Source: Candidatus Aegiribacteria sp.
Lineage (GTDB): Bacteria > Fermentibacterota > Fermentibacteria > Fermentibacterales > JCC-6
NCBI GenBank assembly: GCA_030600975.1
Contig: JAUVUL010000191.1
Span: 1-5,010 of the forward strand
DNA length: 5,010 bases
Reading direction: 5' to 3'
Positions within the stretch are counted from its first letter, which is position 1. Each line of letters starts with the position of its first letter. The notes below the pieces were generated by a model. The model saw only the letters and a program-made list of their open reading frames with translations. It did no database searches and was not told the origin of the DNA. The translations under genes were made by a program, and so were the position numbers. Of this stretch, positions 1 through 4,201 are shown piece after piece.

Positions 1-71
1 GGTTAGTCGTGTTCGTTCCTGTTGCGACCATTGTGCCCCGGCAATCGCAACAGGAACGAACACGACTAACC
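1..71. repeat. Perfect 27-bp inverted repeat (long hairpin)
   Basis: Bases 1-27 are the exact reverse complement of bases 45-71, leaving a 17-nt spacer (28-44). The arm begins GGTTAGTCGTGTTCG. Inside the spacer TTG (31-33) can pair with CAA (42-44), so the structure could extend inward. No T-tract follows the right arm, so it is not a canonical rho-independent terminator on the + strand. The repeat touches the window edge, so the arms may continue upstream. It could be a REP-like or MITE-like palindrome, a strong RNA hairpin at the end of an upstream transcript, or an inverted-repeat assembly/amplification artefact if a contig starts here. The symmetry is certain; its role is unknown. Confidence 0.9.
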
Positions 72-282
72 CGCATAGATCACCAGCTTTTGTTTCGAAG
101 CGACGCATACAGATGCATCATACTCGCACATCCGTCCTCGATGTACTGTAGAAGTACGCCTGTGGGAACCAGCTTGTTACAACCTTTCGGTTACAGGAAA
201 GATGTCCTGAATCTGCACTCGCAAGCCTAGCATCCACAACTGTCTACGACGCTTCGCAACGAGTGCCTGTGATGAATCCGGG
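72..282. other. Non-coding intergenic stretch, no gene recognised
   Basis: I find no convincing coding region on either strand. The only + strand open frame (9-230) begins inside the long hairpin and resembles no known protein. Several small stem-loops can be drawn, for example GTACT/AGTAC at 143-157, CAGGA/TCCTG at 194-209 and TCCGG/CCGGA at 277-293, but each is only 5 bp and unremarkable. No B12-box or other riboswitch consensus was found, although the downstream operon encodes cobalamin-binding proteins. Confidence 0.5.
73..94. repeat. Dispersed 22-nt motif, copy A
   Basis: This 22-nt stretch matches 3977-3998 at 20 of 22 positions, with the last 15 bases (TCACCAGCTTTTGTT) identical and no gaps. 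Each copy sits just downstream of a strong hairpin: 1 nt after the 1-71 palindrome here, 9-14 nt after the 3937-3967 palindrome there. A hairpin followed by a conserved tail could be a family of short interspersed elements. The match was found by eye and the flanks beyond it do not align. Confidence 0.55.
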
Positions 283-311
283 TTAACACCGGAGGCCGGA
301 TATCGTATATT
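283..311 (+). promoter_or_regulatory. Sigma70-type promoter of the radical SAM operon
   Basis: A -35 element TTAACA (283-288, 5/6 to TTGACA) and a -10 element TATATT (306-311, 5/6 to TATAAT) are separated by exactly 17 bp. Transcription would start near 318, giving a leader of about 55 nt before the TTG start at 374. It is correctly placed for the two-gene operon and nothing else lies between. The small TCCGG/CCGGA inverted repeat (277-293) overlaps the -35 box and might be an operator. Confidence 0.6.
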
Positions 312-356
312 TTCCCTCTGTTGCGGAATTACCCGCTACTGGAGTTCTCTGAACAC

Positions 357-362
357 GGAAAG
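357..362 (+). promoter_or_regulatory. Ribosome binding site supporting the TTG start
   Basis: GGAAAG lies 11 nt upstream of the TTG at 374, a slightly long and weak Shine-Dalgarno. The reading frame is closed by TGA at 350-352 and has no ATG or GTG before 374. The nearest in-frame ATG (395) would delete the first beta-strand, MKIVLL, which typically opens B12-binding domains. TTG at 374 is therefore the better start. Confidence 0.5.
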
Positions 363-373
363 ATGCTCATAAA

Positions 374-1861
374 TTGAAAATAGTCCTTTTGACCATGCCT
401 GCTGTCTGGGAGCAGGATCAGCATGATTTCATGAACATCCGCCGTTTTCCCTTCAAATGGCTGAAAATAAAACCCCTGGTAAATGTAGTTCCATCCCCTT
501 CTCTATTGTACCTCGCTCCCTTTCTGAAAGAGGATGGACATGAAGTTATATACATGGAAGGACTATTCTACTCTCTGGAAAAGATGATTGAAAAGGTAAG
601 CGAGATAAACCCTGGAATAATCGGAGTAACGCTTACCAGTGTTGACTGGGAAAATTCCCGATGGATGCTGAACGAGCTGAAGAAATGTTTTCCCGAAATC
701 CTGATCGTAGTGGGGGGTATCCACCCGACTCTCTGGAGAGAGAGGTGCTTTGACGAGTGCAGCGGAATAGACGTGATCGTCATCGGCGAGGGAGAGTACT
801 CAATGCGTGAATTAACCGCCTGCATCGAGAACGGAGAATCTCTCGAAGAAGTGAACGGTCTCATGTTCATAAAGAACGGTCGACTGGTAGATACCGGGCC
901 AAGAGCCGTAACGGAAGACATCAACTCCCTACCTTTCCCATCCCATGAACTTGTTGATATAGCGTCCTATATTCCATCTCCCACTTTTTACAAGAGTCTT
1001 CCCCATGCTAACATCATCGGGGCAAGGGGATGTCCGTATAAATGTACGTTCTGTCACACTGACAGGCATGTTCGCATGAGATCCGCATCGAATATTGCTG
1101 ACGAAATAGAGATTCTGTACAGGGAGCATGGAGTCACAGATGTAGCGTTCTGGGATGATACTTTCACCCTTTCAAAGAAACGAGCAATGGAATTCTGCCG
1201 GGAAATGATTGAAAGGAAAATAGAAGTCGATTGGGCAGTTAACGCCAGGGTAGACAGCATTGACAGAGAACTGCTGGAGGAAATGAAGAAAGCCGGTTGC
1301 TGGCGAGTGCTGTACGGCGTAGAGTCCGGTGTGCAGAAAAACCTTGATGCCCTTAAGAAAGGTACAACCATCCAGCAGATACAGAGAGCGGTTGAGCTTA
1401 CCGCAGACGTTGGCATAGAGGCTTACGGCACCTTCATGTTCGGCATTCCAGGAGAAACCTATGAGGAAGGTCTTCAGACAATCGAATTTGCCTGTTCAAT
1501 TCCCCTGGATTACGCTGTTTTTGTAAATCTTACTCCCCTACCAGGAACGGAAGTGTACGAAGACCTTCTCTCCGGTAACATCACTCCAGCCAAATTCACC
1601 GAGAACAGATTCAATTTCAAGAATGTATCATTTGTGCCAGAGGGTATGACGGAAGAGCAGATTAGGTATCTCATTCAGAGGGGACACCGGCAATTCTACA
1701 TGAGACCCAGGCTCATATGGAAGAAGATAAGGAGCATAAGCAGCTTCTTTGATCTTTCAAAATACGTCAGGGGATTCCTTCTCATTGCTACTTCAAAGTA
1801 CAGCAAACAGCCGGATGTACGAGCGGCAGGTACAGAACACCATGGAATCCGATCAAAGTGA
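374..1861 (+). CDS. B12-binding domain radical SAM protein (first of pair)
   Basis: A 495-residue cobalamin-dependent radical SAM enzyme of class B type. The N-terminal part (about 1-175) looks like a Rossmann-type B12-binding domain: strand MKIVLL, PSLLYLAPFLKEDGHEV (42-58), then IIGVTLTS, VVGGIHPTL and VIVIGEGE. No DxHxxG motif is visible, so cobalamin is probably bound without a protein histidine ligand. The radical SAM barrel follows, with C220-x3-C224-x2-C227 (GCPYKCTFC) for the [4Fe-4S] cluster, FWDDTFTL (259-266), GVESG (315-319) and GIPGET (357-362). Such enzymes cleave SAM reductively and often transfer methyl groups to unactivated carbon or phosphorus. The tail (about 445-475) is basic and hydrophobic and may touch the membrane. 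Length is normal for the family. It starts at TTG and its stop overlaps the next start (GTGA), so the two are translationally coupled. The family call is firm; the substrate is unknown. Confidence 0.93.
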   Translation: MKIVLLTMPAVWEQDQHDFMNIRRFPFKWLKIKPLVNVVPSPSLLYLAPFLKEDGHEVIYMEGLFYSLEKMIEKVSEINPGIIGVTLTSVDWENSRWMLNELKKCFPEILIVVGGIHPTLWRERCFDECSGIDVIVIGEGEYSMRELTACIENGESLEEVNGLMFIKNGRLVDTGPRAVTEDINSLPFPSHELVDIASYIPSPTFYKSLPHANIIGARGCPYKCTFCHTDRHVRMRSASNIADEIEILYREHGVTDVAFWDDTFTLSKKRAMEFCREMIERKIEVDWAVNARVDSIDRELLEEMKKAGCWRVLYGVESGVQKNLDALKKGTTIQQIQRAVELTADVGIEAYGTFMFGIPGETYEEGLQTIEFACSIPLDYAVFVNLTPLPGTEVYEDLLSGNITPAKFTENRFNFKNVSFVPEGMTEEQIRYLIQRGHRQFYMRPRLIWKKIRSISSFFDLSKYVRGFLLIATSKYSKQPDVRAAGTEHHGIRSK

Positions 1862-3321
1862 GTAGACTTACACTGATACGCCCCCCAGTGGTCCACCTGA
1901 AAAAGGATTTTTACGGCAGTATTCCGGGTATTCCCGCTGGTCTGGCGTATCTGGCAGCATCAGTTCAGCAGTCCGGAATAGAGACAGATATTCTTGATGC
2001 CTATGGATCTGCTCCCCGCAGGTTCTATACATTCAGAGAGAATTACAGGGCCAGAGGGCTGACACCTCATGAAATAGCCTCCCGAGTCACCCAATCGGAT
2101 TCCATCCCGGGAATCTCGGTTCATTGCGCCACGGAGCATACCATGGCCCTTCACATCATCAGGGCCATTAAGAAGGAAAAACCCGGAACACCTGTTGTAG
2201 TAGGAGGATACCACGCCACATTCTTGCCCGGTGAATTCATAGATGGAGGAGCCGACTATGTGGTTCTCGGTGAGGGGGAAAAGAGACTTCCGAAGCTGAT
2301 AAGGTGCCTGGAGAATGGCGGTGATCCTGATTCTATCGAAGGTGTTGCTTCGAAAAAGGGTATCAACTTAAGAAAGGAGATCTACACAACAGACCTTGAT
2401 TTGCAGCCTTTTGCCGCGGTAGATCTGCTTCCCCTTGAGAATTACTGGAAACTGGGTTACAGTCATGGCCCGTTCGCCGGCAGATATATGAACATTCTTA
2501 CTTCAAGGGGTTGTCCCTATACCTGTGCCTTCTGTCAGGCTCCGGCAATGTGTGGCGGTCAATGGCTGGCCAAATCCGCGGAAAGAGTGCTGGAGGAGAT
2601 CCGGTATCATATTGACATGTACGACGTCAGGGATTTTCATATTCAGGATGAGAATTTCGCGATCAGCAGAAAAAGGGTCGAAAAGATCTGCATGGGTCTT
2701 ATAGAAAATAATTATGGTATAACATTCTGCTTTCCATCCGGACTGAAGATGGAGACTCTGGACGATGAACTCCTTGATCTCATGATCGAAGCGGGATGCA
2801 GATACTTTTCCCTCTCTCCCGAAACAGGTTCACGGAGGGTTCTGGAACTGATGGGCAAAACCGCGAATATCGAAAAGGTTCCAGATCTTATTAAGAAAGC
2901 CTCTTCTATGGGAACCGGAACGTGCACGTTTTTCGTAGCAGGATATCCTGGAGAAACCGATGAGGACAGGAAACAGACGAAGAAATATATCAACCATCTT
3001 GCCAGGCAGGGCGTGGATGAGGTAATAATGCCGATTCTTACTCCCTTCCCTGCAACCGATGCAATGAATGAACCATCTCTGCAGGGGTTCGAAGAGTACG
3101 ATGAACTGTGTTTCTCCCCCGTCTGGAGAAAAGATTACAAAGTTTTAAACAGATACAGATTAGGGGTTTATCTGAGCTTCTATACCACGAGGCTGATCTT
3201 TCACCCCCTTAGAATCTTCCGGCAGCTTATAAACATTCTGACCGGAAAGGCTGCCACTAAAAGCGAAATGACCGCAAGGCGAATTTTTCTTGATATGTAT
3301 GACAGATTCTTCAGAAAATAA
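1858..3321 (+). CDS. B12-binding domain radical SAM protein (second of pair)
   Basis: A 487-residue relative of the upstream gene, started at GTG 1858, which overlaps the preceding TGA by the GTGA arrangement. No strong Shine-Dalgarno is present (GGAA at 1844-1847), which fits translational coupling. Domain order: B12-binding fold (about 1-170; LTLIRPP, IPAGLAYLAASVQQSG, VVVGGYHATFLPGEF, YVVLGEGE), radical SAM cluster motif C219-x3-C223-x2-C226 (GCPYTCAFC), FHIQDENFAI (260-269), LSPETGS (319-325) and GYPGET (362-367). Extra cysteines occur near the cluster (C232) and at C278, C291, C314 and C356. The C-terminus has an amphipathic stretch, RLIFHPLRIFRQLINIL (445-461), suggesting membrane association. 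The sequence differs enough from its neighbour that they likely catalyse different steps. Related enzymes modify lipids, pigments, hopanoids or antibiotics, but no specific gene symbol is justified. Confidence 0.93.
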   Translation: MSRLTLIRPPVVHLKKDFYGSIPGIPAGLAYLAASVQQSGIETDILDAYGSAPRRFYTFRENYRARGLTPHEIASRVTQSDSIPGISVHCATEHTMALHIIRAIKKEKPGTPVVVGGYHATFLPGEFIDGGADYVVLGEGEKRLPKLIRCLENGGDPDSIEGVASKKGINLRKEIYTTDLDLQPFAAVDLLPLENYWKLGYSHGPFAGRYMNILTSRGCPYTCAFCQAPAMCGGQWLAKSAERVLEEIRYHIDMYDVRDFHIQDENFAISRKRVEKICMGLIENNYGITFCFPSGLKMETLDDELLDLMIEAGCRYFSLSPETGSRRVLELMGKTANIEKVPDLIKKASSMGTGTCTFFVAGYPGETDEDRKQTKKYINHLARQGVDEVIMPILTPFPATDAMNEPSLQGFEEYDELCFSPVWRKDYKVLNRYRLGVYLSFYTTRLIFHPLRIFRQLINILTGKAATKSEMTARRIFLDMYDRFFRK

Positions 3322-3372
3322 GTCTTGATAGGGAATAATCACTCCGATCTGTTACATACGTATCTGTCTCCC

Positions 3373-3407
3373 TTTACATTAGTCAGATAAGTCATAAGAA
3401 TATGAAT
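3373..3407 (+). promoter_or_regulatory. Possible promoter for the riboswitch transcript
   Basis: The 99-nt gap after the radical SAM operon is AT-rich and must hold any separate promoter for the riboswitch RNA. TTTACA (3373-3378, 5/6 to TTGACA) is a good -35. The -10 candidates are poor: CATAAG (3393-3398) gives a 14-bp spacer and TATGAA (3401-3406) a 22-bp spacer. No rho-independent terminator is visible after 3321, so readthrough from the upstream operon is also possible. Confidence 0.25.
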
Positions 3408-3420
3408 AGGCGGTGGAGCA

Positions 3421-3508
3421 CCGCAACGCAAACCGGAGGAGACTCCGGGACGCAAAGCCACGGATCCCAGCCGCTTCTGGGGAAAGCGGAAGGACAGCCG
3501 GGTTACCG
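3421..3508 (+). ncRNA. Class I c-di-GMP riboswitch aptamer, copy 1 (GEMM-I)
   Basis: The GEMM-I consensus is present in order. GCAAACC (3428-3434) is followed by a stem CGGAG/CTCCG closed by the GNRA tetraloop GAGA (3439-3442). Then come GGGACGCAAAGCC (3447-3459), a second hairpin, and AGCCGGGTTACC (3496-3507). By alignment to the Vibrio cholerae Vc2 aptamer, the ligand-contacting G20, A47 and C92 correspond to G3428, A3455 and C3506. G at position 20 is expected for c-di-GMP, whereas A there is typical of the cGAMP-preferring GEMM-Ib variants. The tip of the second hairpin pairs CCGCTT with AAGCGG (3471-3490). Outer ends are approximate. Confidence 0.93.
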
Positions 3509-3511
3509 TTT

Positions 3512-3596
3512 GACTCAATGCAAACCGGAGGAGATTCCGGGACGCAAAGCCACGGATCCCAGCCCGGGAAACCGGGAAGGACAGCCGGGTTACCAG
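3512..3596 (+). ncRNA. Class I c-di-GMP riboswitch aptamer, copy 2 (GEMM-I)
   Basis: A second complete GEMM-I aptamer follows copy 1 with about 10 nt between cores. Bases 3520-3564 match 3428-3472 with one change in 45. That change (C3443 to T3535) turns a G-C pair of the tetraloop stem into G-U, preserving the fold. The GAGA tetraloop (3531-3534), GGGACGCAAAGCC (3539-3551) and AGCCGGGTTACC (3583-3594) are conserved. G20, A47 and C92 equivalents are G3520, A3547 and C3593. The variable hairpin tip differs completely (CCCGG-GAAA-CCGGG, 3563-3576) yet still pairs, strong evidence for a selected RNA structure. As the copy nearer the gene it probably contacts the expression platform. Confidence 0.93.
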
Positions 3597-3641
3597 ACGT
3601 CTGCCCGGGGGGGAACTCTCGAGCAGGTTTAGGGGGTGCTC
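3585..3641 (+). promoter_or_regulatory. Candidate riboswitch expression platform and Shine-Dalgarno
   Basis: CCGGG (3585-3589) plus CAG (3594-3596) can pair with CTGCCCGG (3601-3608), leaving TTAC bulged. This stem would consume the 3' strand of the second aptamer, including its C92 equivalent, so it is incompatible with the ligand-bound fold. Further on, GAGCA (3621-3625) can pair with TGCTC (3637-3641), placing the Shine-Dalgarno AGGGGG (3631-3636) in the loop, 8 nt before the ATG at 3645. No T-run is present, so control is more likely at translation initiation than by intrinsic termination. The pairings were drawn by eye and energies were not calculated. Confidence 0.35.
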
Positions 3642-3644
3642 AGG

Positions 3645-3917
3645 ATGAGGTTAATACCAATCATACTGGTAGCGCTTCTACCGTCGGTAATGCTGGCCAG
3701 CGTAACCTTATCCTCCTGCCCTGCCGATGTTGATAGTTTTATCAGCATCGCCAGAGAGGCAATGGAGGATGGTAATTACGTTACCGCATTTGCTCTTTAT
3801 GAATGCGCTCTCCGAAGAGATCCCCACTCTTCAGAAGCCCTTGCAGGCCGTCTTATGGCCAGGGCTTTCATGGTGGAGTATTCATATACAATGCAGATAC
3901 AGGTTACTACACGCTGA
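3645..3917 (+). CDS. Short TPR-repeat lipoprotein, riboswitch-controlled, possibly truncated
   Basis: A 90-residue predicted exported protein. ATG 3645 is preferred over GTG 3636 because AGGGGG (3631-3636) lies at 8-nt spacing and overlaps the GTG. Residues 2-21 form a hydrophobic signal peptide and L22-S-S-C25 fits a lipobox, so lipid anchoring at Cys25 is likely. Residues 32-65 match one tetratricopeptide repeat (IAREAMEDGNYVTAFALYECALRRDP), and ALAGRLMARAFMVEYSYTM begins a second helix pair that stops early. TPR proteins normally carry several repeats, so this may be a truncated or decayed gene: another frame continues as FIYNADTGYYTLTVAFRW before a palindrome. Its position directly behind two c-di-GMP aptamers suggests c-di-GMP controls it, as for many GEMM-linked envelope genes. 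No specific family is recognised. Confidence 0.65.
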   Translation: MRLIPIILVALLPSVMLASVTLSSCPADVDSFISIAREAMEDGNYVTAFALYECALRRDPHSSEALAGRLMARAFMVEYSYTMQIQVTTR

Positions 3918-3936
3918 CAGTGGCATTCCGTTGGTG

Positions 3937-3967
3937 CTGGGGACGGGCTTCATGCCCGTCCCGCCAG
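3937..3967. repeat. REP-like palindromic hairpin
   Basis: GGGACGGGC (3940-3948) pairs perfectly with GCCCGTCCC (3954-3962) around a TTCAT loop. CTG/CAG at 3937-3939 and 3965-3967 extend the stem across a 2-nt bulge. It begins 20 nt after the TPR gene stop. The sequence after it (CCAGATTTAGCC) lacks a proper T-tract, so a classical terminator is doubtful. GC-rich palindromes with short loops in intergenic DNA often belong to REP-type dispersed families. It may also protect the 3' end of the riboswitch transcript. Confidence 0.7.
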
Positions 3968-3976
3968 ATTTAGCCT

Positions 3977-3998
3977 GCATATTTCACCAGCTTTTGTT
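3977..3998. repeat. Dispersed 22-nt motif, copy B
   Basis: The counterpart of 73-94, with 20 of 22 bases identical and no gaps, located 9 nt after the palindromic hairpin at 3937-3967. The block does not encode anything evident here. The shared placement downstream of a hairpin suggests a common element type rather than chance, but two copies are not enough to prove it. Confidence 0.55.
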
Positions 3999-4030
3999 GC
4001 TGCAGATCTCTCCAGGAACCACAGGCTTCT

Positions 4031-4082
4031 GATAACAGTTATTGCGGTTCCGCCTATATTAGACGGAGAGTTACTGTTATGA
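4031..4082. promoter_or_regulatory. Operator-like paired inverted sites upstream of sulfatase-family gene
   Basis: ATAACAGT (4032-4039) is repeated in inverted orientation as ACTGTTAT (4073-4080). The left site is itself an 11-bp palindrome, ATAAC-A-GTTAT (4032-4042); the right site is a degenerate version. The arms are 41 bp apart start to start, close to four helical turns. They end about 24 bp before the extended -10 at 4104-4112. This arrangement fits two binding sites for a dimeric regulator, though a chance inverted repeat is possible. Confidence 0.35.
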
Positions 4083-4103
4083 AGTACCGGTCAGACTTGC
4101 TTC

Positions 4104-4112
4104 TGTTATAAT
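4104..4112 (+). promoter_or_regulatory. Extended -10 promoter for the sulfatase-family gene
   Basis: TGTTATAAT contains a perfect TATAAT (4107-4112) preceded by the TGn extension. No good -35 lies 16-18 bp upstream, as is usual for extended -10 promoters. Transcription would begin near 4119, leaving a leader of about 83 nt before GTG 4202. It implies that the downstream gene need not depend on the c-di-GMP riboswitch transcript. Confidence 0.45.
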
Positions 4113-4186
4113 TACAGGTTCACCAATCAAGAGGTTTTCAAACAGATTCTGGAATGTCAACTGAACAAATCCAGGTAGATCTGTTC

Positions 4187-4194
4187 GGAGGGAG
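4187..4194 (+). promoter_or_regulatory. Strong Shine-Dalgarno fixing the GTG start
   Basis: GGAGGGAG lies 7 nt before GTG 4202. An in-frame ATG at 4154 would add 16 residues (MSTEQIQVDLFGGSKR) but has no usable ribosome site and would put a long polar stretch before the signal peptide. GTG 4202 is therefore preferred. Confidence 0.7.
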
Positions 4195-4201
4195 CAAGCG
4201 G

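Noticed and set aside
1..71. Integron attC site
   Set aside because: The arms carry GTTAGTC on the left and GACTAAC on the right, the opposite orientation to attC R-boxes, and attC stems have characteristic mismatches and extrahelical bases that are absent here.
83..94. Match of CCAGCTTTTGTT to a cloning-vector polylinker region, suggesting contamination
   Set aside because: The match stops at 12 bases; the sequence after each copy does not continue as vector, and the second copy lies within native context.
9..230. 73-codon open frame on the + strand near the window start
   Set aside because: It begins inside the perfect hairpin, has no ribosome site, and its translation shows no domain or signal features.
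95..282. Possible cobalamin riboswitch upstream of the B12-binding enzymes
   Set aside because: Only a vague GATGAATCCGGG resemblance exists; no B12 box or the conserved cobalamin core is present.
568..1416. Minus-strand open frames within the first radical SAM gene
   Set aside because: They are shadows of a well-conserved + strand gene and have low-complexity Ser-rich translations.
3402..3733. Two overlapping open frames of 76 and 106 codons
   Set aside because: They read through the tandem riboswitch aptamers; their internal peptide repeats simply mirror the RNA repeat.
3937..3975. Rho-independent terminator after the TPR gene
   Set aside because: The stem is strong but only three consecutive T residues follow, and not immediately; kept as a palindromic repeat instead.
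3727..4032. 101-codon open frame overlapping the TPR gene
   Set aside because: It runs out of frame with the lipoprotein and through the palindrome, with no ribosome site and no recognisable domain.
4079..4111. 10-codon frame MKYRSDLLLL preceded by GGAG
   Set aside because: Too short to support, overlaps the putative operator and extended -10, and the spacing to GGAG is long.
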